Source: [Enterobacter] lignolyticus SCF1
Lineage (GTDB): Bacteria > Pseudomonadota > Gammaproteobacteria > Enterobacterales > Enterobacteriaceae
Direction of reading: 5' to 3'
Length of the DNA stretch: 64,000 nt
NCBI RefSeq assembly: GCF_000164865.1
Contig: NC_014618.1
Span: forward strand, 372,001 to 436,000
A model generated the notes under the pieces. That model ran no database searches. It was not told the origin of the DNA and saw nothing but the letters and a program-made list of their open reading frames with translations. Of this stretch, positions 31,866-40,202 are shown piece by piece. How positions within the stretch are numbered: position 1 is the stretch's first letter; each line of letters opens with the position of its first letter. The translations under genes were made by a program, and so were the position numbers.

Positions 31866-33933
31866 GCCGGGTGCGCAGCCAGATCCCATGACGCGGGCGC
31901 TGGCGCCAGGCCACCGACGAAATGGTGTGCATGGTGCTGAGGTGGCCAAGCACGCGCTGCAGGTGCTGCTCCATGGTGCTTAACGGACCATGGGACAGCA
32001 TTTCAGGCGACTCCATGATGTTGGCATCGTTACTGCCGCCGGGCTCGTCATACTCAAGGCGCTGCTGGCAGCGCTGCAGAGCGATTTCGCACGACTGCAG
32101 GTAGCGCTCGGCCAGATCCGGCGTCAGCATATTATGCTCGCGCGCCAGCGTGGTCATGGCGTTGATATGTTCGACGATAAACTGGCTGTGGGTCACCCAC
32201 AGCTTCATATCCGCCAGATAGTGCGAATTGAAGCCGGGCTCCTGCATGGCCTGGTTGAGCGAGTTAAACAGCGCGTTGTGAGCCTGATTGACCCGCATAC
32301 GCTGGTAGGCGAGCGTCGGCGCCTGCGGGTCATCGCTCAGGATCAGACGCATCGCGTCCTGGTCGGCCTCCAGCGCGTCGTGGGCGTTTTTGCGCAGCAG
32401 GCCGCTCTGCCACTGCGGCCAGAGCCAGACCATCCCGCCAAGCGCTATCAGACAGCCTATTACCGTATCGATAAAGCGGGCGACGATAAACTGCTCGCCG
32501 TTGAGGGTCAGCAGCTGCAGCGTGTACACCGCCGTGACGGTAAAACCGACCATCGCCCAACCGTAGTTTTTCCGAATCGTCAGGTAGCTGATGAGCGTAA
32601 TGAGCAGCATCGCCGCCAGAGTGTAGCCTTCCGGCACGTGGAAATGCAGAGCCCCGGCGGCGATAACCAGTCCGACCAGCGTTCCCGCCGCCCGGTGAAA
32701 GATTCTGACCCGGGTCGCGCTATAGCCGTTTTGCGTCACAAACAGCACCGTCATCATTATCCAGTACGGCTTCGGCAGATGCAGCGCCACCCCCATCAGG
32801 CTGGCGACGCTCAGCATCACGCTGATGCGCGCGGCGTTGCGAAAGGCCGGTGATTTAAGCGACAGATAGCTTCTGAGCGCAGGGATCAGCGGCAGGCGAC
32901 GCTCTTTATCCGCCATAAGATTGCGCGGGTACAGCGGCCGCTGGAGGCGCAAAACGCGCGCGATCCGGCTGAAGTGCCAGGCGCAGAACTGCCCGACCGG
33001 GTTATCCGGATGCTGGCGGGCGATTTTTTCCAGCGCGCCTATTTGTTTGTCCATTGAAAAGCGCTGCGGGAAGCGGTGGTAGAGGATATCGTCAGCCATT
33101 ACCCGCAGGCGCGCGGCGACCGTCTGCGCGTTCCAGCGGATCACCGCTTCGGCGTGGCTGCGTTCGACCAGCTTCTGCACCTCTTCCGGCAGGTGCAGGC
33201 TGACGGAGATATGCTCCTGCAGATCCATCGCCATCTGAAAAGCGCGCAGCAGGCGCTTATATTCGCTGTTCTTATTGGCCGCGAGCATGTGCAGCTGCTG
33301 GTAGCACTGGGTGATCAGGTCAACCGCCTTTTGCTGGCGGTTCAGCAGCGGCGGCAGCGCGGTCGACGGGTCGGTATGCTGGGTCAGCAGGCTGTATTTG
33401 GCTTCGCAGTAGTCGGCAAGCTGGCGGTAGAGCAGGCTGAGGGATTCTCTTAGCGGCTGCTCGCGCCACAGGGTGAACCAGAACCAGTTAAATACGCCGT
33501 ACCAGAGGGTGCCGCAGGCGTAGATCAACAGCGGCTCCCACACCGGCATATTGCCCGCAAGGCTGAGCGTAAAGATGGCGGCGATGAGCGAGGCCGGGAG
33601 CAGGCGCGCGTGCAGGCTGCTGAGCTCGGCGGTGACGCCGAGCGTCATGGCAAGCCCGGTGAGGATCAGCGGCAAAGGAACGTCCTGCGCCAGCAGCAGC
33701 TGTACCGCCAGGCTGCAGCCGGCAAACAGCGAGCCGCCGATAATCAGGCGCTTGAAAAAGCGCTTATGGGGCGTGTCGAGGCCGGCGACGTTGCAGCAGG
33801 CGGGGACCAGGGAAAACAGCAGACCGTAGTTCAGGTAGCCCAGGAACAGGCCGACGGCAACCGGCAGGCAGAGCACCAGCGTCTGCCGCAATGCGTAGTT
33901 AACTTCGGGGTGATAAATCAGTCGGCGCCACAT
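31852..33933 (-). CDS. yhfK: YhfK, FUSC-family inner-membrane protein
   Basis: A 693-residue predicted aromatic-acid-exporter-like (FUSC) protein. Two sets of membrane helices (about 10-150 and 380-500) alternate with cytoplasmic helical domains, the typical duplicated architecture. I start at the ATG at 33933 (MWRRLIYHPEVNYALRQ), as in E. coli. A longer frame reaches 33969, but that codon falls in the stem of the crp terminator. Downstream of crp on the same strand. Substrate unknown. Confidence 0.92.
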   Translation of the reverse strand: MWRRLIYHPEVNYALRQTLVLCLPVAVGLFLGYLNYGLLFSLVPACCNVAGLDTPHKRFFKRLIIGGSLFAGCSLAVQLLLAQDVPLPLILTGLAMTLGVTAELSSLHARLLPASLIAAIFTLSLAGNMPVWEPLLIYACGTLWYGVFNWFWFTLWREQPLRESLSLLYRQLADYCEAKYSLLTQHTDPSTALPPLLNRQQKAVDLITQCYQQLHMLAANKNSEYKRLLRAFQMAMDLQEHISVSLHLPEEVQKLVERSHAEAVIRWNAQTVAARLRVMADDILYHRFPQRFSMDKQIGALEKIARQHPDNPVGQFCAWHFSRIARVLRLQRPLYPRNLMADKERRLPLIPALRSYLSLKSPAFRNAARISVMLSVASLMGVALHLPKPYWIMMTVLFVTQNGYSATRVRIFHRAAGTLVGLVIAAGALHFHVPEGYTLAAMLLITLISYLTIRKNYGWAMVGFTVTAVYTLQLLTLNGEQFIVARFIDTVIGCLIALGGMVWLWPQWQSGLLRKNAHDALEADQDAMRLILSDDPQAPTLAYQRMRVNQAHNALFNSLNQAMQEPGFNSHYLADMKLWVTHSQFIVEHINAMTTLAREHNMLTPDLAERYLQSCEIALQRCQQRLEYDEPGGSNDANIMESPEMLSHGPLSTMEQHLQRVLGHLSTMHTISSVAWRQRPRHGIWLRTRLSER

Positions 33934-33943
33934 GAGTATAAAG

Positions 33944-33977
33944 ACAAAAACGGCGTGTTGCGGGGGCAATACGCCGT
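33944..33977 (-). terminator. Rho-independent terminator of crp
   Basis: On the minus strand the stem is ACGGCGTATTG/...ACGCCGT with wobble extension, a loop of about 6 bases (CCCCGC region) and then TTTTTG. It lies 9 bases after the crp stop and separates crp from yhfK. Confidence 0.85.
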
Positions 33978-33986
33978 GTGGTGGAC

Positions 33987-34619
33987 TTAGCGGGTACCGT
34001 AAACCACGATGGTTTTACCGTGGGCGGAGATCAGGTTCTGATCTTCGAGCATTTTCAGGATACGGCCTACCGTTTCGCGAGAACAGCCCACGATTTGACC
34101 AATTTCCTGACGGGTGATTTTGATCTGCATACCGTCCGGGTGCGTCATGGCGTCCGGCTGTTTCGCCAGGTTCAGCAGGGTTTGCGCGATACGACCCGTA
34201 ACGTCCAGGAAGGCGAGGTTGCCGACTTTTTCAGAGGTCACCTGCAGGCGACGAGCCATCTGAGAAGAGAGGCGCATCAGAATATCCGGGTTAACCTGGA
34301 TCAGCTGACGGAATTTTTTGTATGAAATTTCAGCCACTTCACATGCAGTTTTAGCACGTACCCAGGCACTACGCTCTTGACCTTCTTCAAACAGGCCTAA
34401 TTCACCGATGAAATCGCCCTGGTTCAGGTAAGAGAGGATCATCTCTTTCCCTTCTTCATCCTTGATGAGTACTGCAACGGAGCCTTTCACGATGTAATAC
34501 AGCGTTTCTGCTTTTTCACCCTGGTGAATCAGCGTGCTCTTCGATGGGTACTTATGAATGTGGCAATGAGACAAGAACCATTCAAGAGTCGGGTCTGTTT
34601 GCGGTTTGCCAAGCACCAT
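33987..34619 (-). CDS. crp: cAMP receptor protein (CRP/CAP)
   Basis: A 210-residue global regulator. The N-terminal cNMP domain has GEKAETLYYIVKGSV and FIGELGLFEEGQERSAWVRAKT, which contains the cAMP-contacting Glu73, Arg83 and Ser84 region. The C-terminal winged helix has ITRQEIGQIVGCSRETVGRILK. Against the E. coli protein as I recall it, I see only one change: Ser for Ala in the LSSQMARR helix near residue 118. Monocistronic, with a long leader and its own terminator. Confidence 0.99.
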   Translation of the reverse strand: MVLGKPQTDPTLEWFLSHCHIHKYPSKSTLIHQGEKAETLYYIVKGSVAVLIKDEEGKEMILSYLNQGDFIGELGLFEEGQERSAWVRAKTACEVAEISYKKFRQLIQVNPDILMRLSSQMARRLQVTSEKVGNLAFLDVTGRIAQTLLNLAKQPDAMTHPDGMQIKITRQEIGQIVGCSRETVGRILKMLEDQNLISAHGKTIVVYGTR

Positions 34620-34925
34620 GCGCGGTTATCCTCTGTTATAAGCTTTCTCCAGCGGCAGCAATGAGATTGCCACTGGCTTTGCAATCGTATCCTTCCCTGT
34701 ACCTGGGAAGTCGGCTGTCGGATTTTGATGCAGCCTGTAATTGAGATGTCCTCTGCATACATGCAGTACTTCAATGTATTACTGTAGCATCCCGACTGTT
34801 TTAGCATAGCTTTCGCCGCATGTCTCCTGGTGTCTCGCTTCAGCATGACGCAGGTCGCCTTCCGTTGCGAGAAATGTTATGTACGCGTAATCTGTCAGAA
34901 AAAATGCAACCAGGAGTTAACGAAT
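34620..34925. other. crp-yhfA divergent regulatory region
   Basis: A 306-base gap without a gene. The minus-strand side near 34740-34815 resembles the E. coli crp promoter region (GCTACAGTAATACATTGAAGTACTGC in pieces GCTACAGTAATAC and ATTGAAGTACTGC). The yhfA start is preceded by AGGAG at 34914-34918. A divergent promoter, as in E. coli, is likely. Confidence 0.6.
34740..34761 (-). promoter_or_regulatory. crp: Candidate CRP autoregulatory site in the crp leader region
   Basis: The minus strand reads TGTATGCAGAGGACATCTCA at 34742-34761. The position equals the E. coli autoregulatory CRP site (which I recall as ATGCAAAGGACGTCACA) relative to the conserved promoter sequence. The normally best-conserved half TCACA is TCTCA here, so binding may be weaker. 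Confidence 0.5.
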
Positions 34926-35330
34926 ATGCAAGCGCGAGTGAAGTGGGTCGAAGGTTTAACCTTTCTGGGTGAGTCAGCTTCCGGCCACCAGATCCTGATG
35001 GATGGCAACTCCGGTGATAAAGCGCCAAGCCCGATGGAAGTCGTGCTGATGGCGGCAGGCGGCTGTAGCGCTATTGACGTGGTGTCGATTCTGCAAAAAG
35101 GGCGCAACGACGTGACCGACTGCGAAGTGAAGCTGACTTCCGAGCGCCGCGAAGAGGCGCCGCGCCTGTTTACCCACATCAACCTGCACTTCATCGTGAC
35201 AGGCAAAGCGCTTAAGGATGCGGCCGTATCGCGCGCGGTGGATCTTTCGGCGGAAAAATACTGCTCGGTGGCGTTAATGCTGGAGAAAGCGGTGAATATC
35301 ACGCATTCATACGAAGTGATTGAGGCGTAA
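34926..35330 (+). CDS. yhfA: YhfA, OsmC-family protein
   Basis: A 134-residue OsmC/Ohr-fold protein starting MQARVKWVEGLTFLGES. The two conserved cysteine regions are AAGGCSAIDVVSIL (Cys about 50) and EKYCSVALMLEKA (Cys about 116), the pair used for peroxide chemistry in OsmC relatives. Function not established. The start at 34926 follows AGGAG; the frame is open upstream to 34830. Divergent from crp. Confidence 0.93.
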   Translation: MQARVKWVEGLTFLGESASGHQILMDGNSGDKAPSPMEVVLMAAGGCSAIDVVSILQKGRNDVTDCEVKLTSERREEAPRLFTHINLHFIVTGKALKDAAVSRAVDLSAEKYCSVALMLEKAVNITHSYEVIEA

Positions 35331-35351
35331 TGGAGGGGGCATCGTGCGCGT

Positions 35352-35394
35352 TGATGCCCTCATCCTGACCCTCTCCTGACCGGGAGAGGGACTA
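35352..35394. repeat. Interspersed enterobacterial palindrome between yhfA and prkB
   Basis: The stem CCCTCTCC (35369-35376), a short loop and GGAGAGGG (35383-35390) follow TGCCCTCATCCTGAC. This resembles a short repeat often seen between convergent genes in Enterobacter, Klebsiella and Citrobacter genomes. The convergent yhfA/prkB location suggests it also limits read-through. Confidence 0.5.
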
Positions 35395-35397
35395 TGA

Positions 35398-36267
35398 TCA
35401 GGCGATCCGCTTCCCTTCCATCAGCCGCTGCACCAGCGGCGTCATGATAAGCTCCATTGCCAGCCCCATCTTGCCGCCCGGCACCACCAGCGTATTCATA
35501 TGTGAAATGAATGAGCCCTGCAGCATGGCCAGCAGCCATGGGAAGTCAATGTCTTCCAGATTGCGGAAATGAATCACCACGAAGCTCTCATCCAGCGAGG
35601 GGATGCCTTTGGCGGCGAACGGGTTCGAGGTATCGACCGTCGGCACGCGCTGGAAGTTGATATGGGTGCGCGAAAACTGCGGCGTGATAAAGTTGATGTA
35701 GTCTTCCATTGAGCGCACTACCGAATCCATCACCGCTTCGCGGGAGTGGCCGCGCTCGCTGGTATCGCGAATGAGCTTTTGGATCCACTCCAGGTTGACG
35801 ATGGGCACCACGCCGACCAGCAGGTCCACATGGCGCGCCACATCGTGCTGCGGCGTCACGACGCCGCCGTGCAGCCCTTCGTAGAACAGCACGTCGGTAG
35901 GCTCCGGCAGCGGTTGCCAGGGGGTAAAGGTTCCCGGCACCTGGTCCCAGGGTACCGCTTCATCGTAGGTGTGCAGGTATTTGCGCGACTGGCCGCTCCC
36001 CGTTTGCCCGTAGGTGGTAAAGGTCTGCTCCAGCAGGCCAAAATCATTAGCATCCGGACCGAAGTAGCTGATATGACGGCCTAAATCGCGCGCCTTACGG
36101 ATGGCCATGTCCATCTCCGGACGGGTGTAGCGGTGAAAGCTGTCGCCTTCCACTTCCGCCGCGCGGAGGTTCAGTTGGGCAAAGATTTTACGAAAGGCGA
36201 GGCTGGTTGTGGTGGTTCCTGCGCCGCTGGAGCCGGTTACGGCGATCACCGGATGTTTGGCTGACAT
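35398..36267 (-). CDS. prkB: Phosphoribulokinase-family protein PrkB
   Basis: A 289-residue P-loop kinase. Walker A is GSSGAGTTT at residues 11-19 (Thr in place of the usual Lys-Ser), then AEVEGDSFHRYTR and VLFYEGLHGGVV. The family includes Calvin-cycle phosphoribulokinase, but enterobacteria lack RuBisCO, so the true substrate is unknown. The start at ATG 36267 matches E. coli; 36276 would add three residues. Confidence 0.92.
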   Translation of the reverse strand: MSAKHPVIAVTGSSGAGTTTTSLAFRKIFAQLNLRAAEVEGDSFHRYTRPEMDMAIRKARDLGRHISYFGPDANDFGLLEQTFTTYGQTGSGQSRKYLHTYDEAVPWDQVPGTFTPWQPLPEPTDVLFYEGLHGGVVTPQHDVARHVDLLVGVVPIVNLEWIQKLIRDTSERGHSREAVMDSVVRSMEDYINFITPQFSRTHINFQRVPTVDTSNPFAAKGIPSLDESFVVIHFRNLEDIDFPWLLAMLQGSFISHMNTLVVPGGKMGLAMELIMTPLVQRLMEGKRIA

Positions 36268-36306
36268 GTCGAACAACTCCCTGAATAAGCAATTGTTTTA
36301 GTATAG

Positions 36307-36525
36307 TCAGCCGCGAAACTGGGTGCGGGGCATAATATTGACCGTCTCGTGCAGTTCTGACCACACCAGTACGGCTTCCCCGCGTTGTAGCTGTTGTTTG
36401 ACGTCGGCGACCTTGTCTTCAAGCGTTCGTTCATGTTCACCATAATCGGTGCCTTCACGCAAGACAAAGCTTTCAATCAGATTATCCAGCGTCTGCGGAT
36501 CGAGTTCCTGCCAGGGAATGATCAT
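36307..36525 (-). CDS. yheU: YheU family small protein
   Basis: A 72-residue protein (UPF0270) starting MIIPWQELDPQTLDNLIES, ending ETVNIMPRTQFRG. Mostly helical, acidic; function unknown. It overlaps the end of yheT by 4 bases (ATGA), so it is translated as a coupled pair with it. The frame is open further upstream only because of yheT. Confidence 0.9.
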   Translation of the reverse strand: MIIPWQELDPQTLDNLIESFVLREGTDYGEHERTLEDKVADVKQQLQRGEAVLVWSELHETVNIMPRTQFRG

Positions 36526-37544
36526 GGCGCGGCTCCTAACCAGCGCGTCAGCCAGTCCGGAATGCGTTGTTCCAGCCACATCTGCGGGCGCCGCGGGGTG
36601 CCGCCGACAAAGCCTACGTGACCGCCATGCTCCGTCAGCTGATACTGAATATTCGCTGGCAATTCTTCCTGAGCGGGAATGGAGTGATGATCCATAAACG
36701 GATCGTCCTTCGCGTGGATAATCAGCGTCGGATGGGTTATCTGGCTCAGCACCGGCATTGCGCTGCACTGGCGATAGTAGTCTATCGCATCGGCAAAGCC
36801 GTGGATTTTCGCGGTGATCAGATCGTCGAAGTCGCGGATGCGGCGCACGCTCTTGAGCTGTTTAAGATCGACGGGCAGCGTGCCGGGATACGCTTTGAGC
36901 TTGCGCGAGGCGTTCGCTTTGAGCAGATTCAGCAGATAGCGCTGGTAGACCCGCGAGAAGCCTTTATCCATGTGGTAGCTGCAGGCCTCGAGCATAAACG
37001 GCGCGGAGACGATAACCGCGGCATCCAATGGCGCGCTGGCGCCCTCTTTGGCCAGCAGGCAGGCGAGCATATTGCCCCCCAGCGAGTAGCCGACGGCCGC
37101 GGTCGGCACCGTACCGAATTCACGGCGCAGCCAGTGTAAAAACCAGGTGCCGTCTTCTGTTTCGCCGGAGTGGTAAATTCGCTGATTGCGGTTAGGTTCG
37201 CCGCTGCAGCCGCGGAAATGCATCACCACGCCGAGCCAGCCGCGCTGTTTCGCGGCATGAATCAATCCGTGGGCGTAGGGGCTGTATAAGCTGCCTTCAA
37301 GGCCGTGGAACACCACCAGCCGCGGTTTGTGTCTCGCCTGCTGCGGGTCTTCACTCCAGGCGAGATCGACAAAGTCGCCGTCGGGAAGATCAAGCCGCTG
37401 CCAGTGCGGGGTGAATTTTAACCGACGGCGGATCAGCCGCGGGATCATCGTTTGCAGGTGGCGGTTACGCACACCCCGCATCGGGATGAAATCAGCGCTG
37501 TTTGCGGGCGGTAGTTCGAAATCTACTGGGGTAATTTGAGCCAT
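36522..37544 (-). CDS. yheT: YheT, alpha/beta hydrolase
   Basis: A 340-residue hydrolase of the YheT/embryogenesis-associated EMB8 group. The nucleophile elbow is GYSLGGN near residue 153. FHGLEGS forms the oxyanion-hole region, and the later Asp and His lie in IHAKDDPF and EHGGHVGFVGG. Conserved N-terminal RNRHLQTMIP. Upstream of yheU on the same strand. Natural substrate unknown. Confidence 0.92.
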   Translation of the reverse strand: MAQITPVDFELPPANSADFIPMRGVRNRHLQTMIPRLIRRRLKFTPHWQRLDLPDGDFVDLAWSEDPQQARHKPRLVVFHGLEGSLYSPYAHGLIHAAKQRGWLGVVMHFRGCSGEPNRNQRIYHSGETEDGTWFLHWLRREFGTVPTAAVGYSLGGNMLACLLAKEGASAPLDAAVIVSAPFMLEACSYHMDKGFSRVYQRYLLNLLKANASRKLKAYPGTLPVDLKQLKSVRRIRDFDDLITAKIHGFADAIDYYRQCSAMPVLSQITHPTLIIHAKDDPFMDHHSIPAQEELPANIQYQLTEHGGHVGFVGGTPRRPQMWLEQRIPDWLTRWLGAAP

Positions 37545-37621
37545 AACGGTGCGATGTTATCAAGATTCTACGTTTTACTATACCGCCAGACAGATTTCGT
37601 GTTTATGAATTCGAGCCAGAA

Positions 37622-39526
37622 TTAACTTTCCTGCATCATTTGCTCAAGCTGCTCCTGCGCGTCTAACCAGGCCATTTCACACTCTTCAAGCCCGGATTTC
37701 GCGCTGGCCTGCTGCTGTAAGCACTCTGCCAGTTCCGCTTTTCGCTCGACATCATACAGCCCGCTGTCTCCCAGCTTCTCTTCCGCTTTCGCCAGCTGCG
37801 CGTGCAGCTTTTCCATCTCTTTTTCCAGACGGGCAATCTCTTTACGCAGCGGCTGCGTCTGGGTACGGAGCTCCGCTTCCCGGCGCTTCTGGTCTTTACG
37901 CGCCTGGGCGCTGTTGGCGTTATCCTTTGGCGCGTCATCAGGCTGGCTTTCCTGCTTTTGCAGGTCGCTCAGCCACTGCTGGTAATCCTCCAGGTCGCCG
38001 TCAAACGGCTCAACCTTGCCGTCGTGGACCAGATAGAGATCGTCGGTGGTGGAGCGCAGCAGGTGACGGTCGTGCGAAACGACGACCAGCGCGCCTTCGA
38101 AATCGATCAGCGCTTCGGTCAGCGCCTGGCGCATATCCAGATCGAGGTGGTTGGTCGGTTCGTCGAGCAGCAGCAGGTTCGGACGCTGCCAGACGATAAG
38201 CGCCAGGACCAGACGCGCTTTTTCACCGCCGGAGAAACGCTCGGTGTTCTCCGTCACCTTATCGCCCTGAAAGCCGAAGCCGCCGAGGTAGTCGCGCAGC
38301 TTCTGCTCCAGCTCCTGCGGCGCCAGGCGCGCCAGATGCTGCAGCGGAGACTCATCGGCGCGCAGATACTCGAGCTGATGCTGGGCGAAATAGCCGAGCT
38401 TGATGCCCTTCGCCAGGCCAATCTCGCCGTGCATGGGCTGCAGCTCGCCGGCCAGCAGCTTGATAAGCGTGGATTTACCGGCGCCGTTACGCCCCAGCAG
38501 ACCGATGCGCGAACCCGGCACCAGGTTGAGCTTAATGGAGTCCAGAATGGTGCGTTCGCCGTAGCCGGCGCTGACTTTCTCCATCTTCAACAGCGGGTTG
38601 GGCAGGCTCTCCGGCGCGCGGAAGCTGAAATGAAACGGGTTATCGACGTGCGCCGGGGCGATCATCTCCATGCGCTCCAGCATTTTGATGCGGCTCTGGG
38701 CCTGTTTGGCCTTTGAGGCTTTCGCCTTAAAGCGGTCGATAAAGCTCTGCAAATGCGCCACTTTTTGCTGCTGGCTTTCGTACATCGACTGCTGCTGGGC
38801 AAGGCGAGTCGCGCGCTGAATCTCAAACGATGAGTAGTTGCCGGTGTACTCGAACAGGGTCTGCTGTTCGATATGAATAATTTTGCCCACCACCGGATCG
38901 AGGAAGTCCCGGTCGTGGGAGATGAGGATCAGCGTGCCCTGATAGCTCTTCAGCCACTTCTCCAGCCAGATAACGGCGTCGAGATCGAGGTGGTTGGTCG
39001 GTTCGTCGAGCAGCAGCAGGTCGGAGCGGCAAATCAGCGCCTGCGCGAGGTTGAGGCGCATACGCCAGCCGCCGGAGAAGTCGCTGACCGGGCGCTCCAG
39101 CTGTTCGTTGCTAAAGCCCAGACCGTGCAGCAGGCTGGAGGCGCGCGAGCGGATAGTCCAGGCGTCGATGGCGTCGAGCTTGCCGTGAACGGTGGCAATG
39201 GCGTGGCCGTCGTTGCGCGCGTTGGCGGCATTCAGTTCGGCTTCCAGCTGGCGATATTCGCGATCGCCGTCAATGACGTACTCCAGCGCCGGTTGCGCCA
39301 GCGCCGGGGTTTCCTGGTTGACCCAGGCCAGCTGCCAGTTGCCGGGAAACGTAAAGCTACCGGCATCCGCGGCTATCTCGTTTTTCAGCAGCGACAGGAG
39401 CGTGGATTTCCCACAGCCGTTTTTGCCCACCAGGCCGACTTTTTGGCCCGGGTTAATGGTGGCAGTGGCGTTATCCAGCAGGACGCGCACGCCGCGACGA
39501 ATTTGTAACGAGGAGAAAACAATCAT
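37622..39526 (-). CDS. yheS: YheS, ABC-F ATPase (ribosome-associated)
   Basis: A 634-residue soluble protein with two ABC domains and no membrane part. Walker A: GKNGCGKST (about 34-42) and GRNGAGKST (about 346-354). Signatures: DFSGGWRMRLNLA and RFSGGEKARLVLA. Walker B: LLLLDEPTNHLDLD twice. The inter-domain linker (about 230-300) and a C-terminal coiled coil rich in Lys/Glu/Gln fit ABC-F translation factors. Divergent from kefG. Confidence 0.95.
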   Translation of the reverse strand: MIVFSSLQIRRGVRVLLDNATATINPGQKVGLVGKNGCGKSTLLSLLKNEIAADAGSFTFPGNWQLAWVNQETPALAQPALEYVIDGDREYRQLEAELNAANARNDGHAIATVHGKLDAIDAWTIRSRASSLLHGLGFSNEQLERPVSDFSGGWRMRLNLAQALICRSDLLLLDEPTNHLDLDAVIWLEKWLKSYQGTLILISHDRDFLDPVVGKIIHIEQQTLFEYTGNYSSFEIQRATRLAQQQSMYESQQQKVAHLQSFIDRFKAKASKAKQAQSRIKMLERMEMIAPAHVDNPFHFSFRAPESLPNPLLKMEKVSAGYGERTILDSIKLNLVPGSRIGLLGRNGAGKSTLIKLLAGELQPMHGEIGLAKGIKLGYFAQHQLEYLRADESPLQHLARLAPQELEQKLRDYLGGFGFQGDKVTENTERFSGGEKARLVLALIVWQRPNLLLLDEPTNHLDLDMRQALTEALIDFEGALVVVSHDRHLLRSTTDDLYLVHDGKVEPFDGDLEDYQQWLSDLQKQESQPDDAPKDNANSAQARKDQKRREAELRTQTQPLRKEIARLEKEMEKLHAQLAKAEEKLGDSGLYDVERKAELAECLQQQASAKSGLEECEMAWLDAQEQLEQMMQES

Positions 39527-39650
39527 AAGGCGCCGTATGTTCAGACTATGTTAAATTGTCATTATGATAATGTAAGGTGTGGTTCCATTGCCGCACCGGG
39601 GCGCCATGGTAGCCCAAAACGACAACAATACACAAAACCGGGAGGGGGTG

Positions 39651-40202
39651 ATGTCAAAGACAGCGAAAGTTTTGCTGCTGTATGCCCATCCGGAATCACA
39701 GGACTCGGTGGCAAACCGGGTTTTGCTCAAGCCGGCGCGGCAATTAGAAAATGTGACCGTACACGACCTGTACGCGCACTACCCCGATTTTTTTATCGAT
39801 ATTCCGTATGAACAGGCGTTACTGCGCGAGCATGACGTTATCGTGTTTCAGCACCCGCTTTATACCTATAGCTGCCCGTCGCTGCTGAAAGAGTGGCTCG
39901 ACCGGGTATTAAGCCGCGGTTTTGCCAGCGGAGCCGGGGGGAATCAGCTGGCGGGAAAGTACTGGCGTAGCGTCATCACCACCGGCGAGCCGGAGGCGGC
40001 GTACCGCTACGATGGCCTCAACCGCTATCCGATGAGCGATATTCTGCGTCCGTTCGAGCTGACGGCCGCAATGTGCCGTATGCACTGGATGACGCCCATC
40101 ATTATCTACTGGGCGCGCCGTCAGCCGCCGGAAGAGCTGGCAAGCCATGCCAAAGCGTATGGCGAATGGCTGGCGTCACCCATTACCCCGGGAGGCCGAT
40201 GA
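39651..40202 (+). CDS. kefG: KefG, ancillary flavoprotein for KefB
   Basis: A 183-residue flavodoxin-like quinone oxidoreductase that associates with and activates the KefB potassium efflux system. It starts MSKTAKVLLLYAHPESQDS; key stretches are HPLYTYSCPSLLKEWLDRV and GRRFG-equivalent SRGFASG. The ATG at 39651 follows GGAGGGGG; the frame runs further upstream without family similarity. The stop overlaps the kefB start (TGATG). Confidence 0.95.
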   Translation: MSKTAKVLLLYAHPESQDSVANRVLLKPARQLENVTVHDLYAHYPDFFIDIPYEQALLREHDVIVFQHPLYTYSCPSLLKEWLDRVLSRGFASGAGGNQLAGKYWRSVITTGEPEAAYRYDGLNRYPMSDILRPFELTAAMCRMHWMTPIIIYWARRQPPEELASHAKAYGEWLASPITPGGR

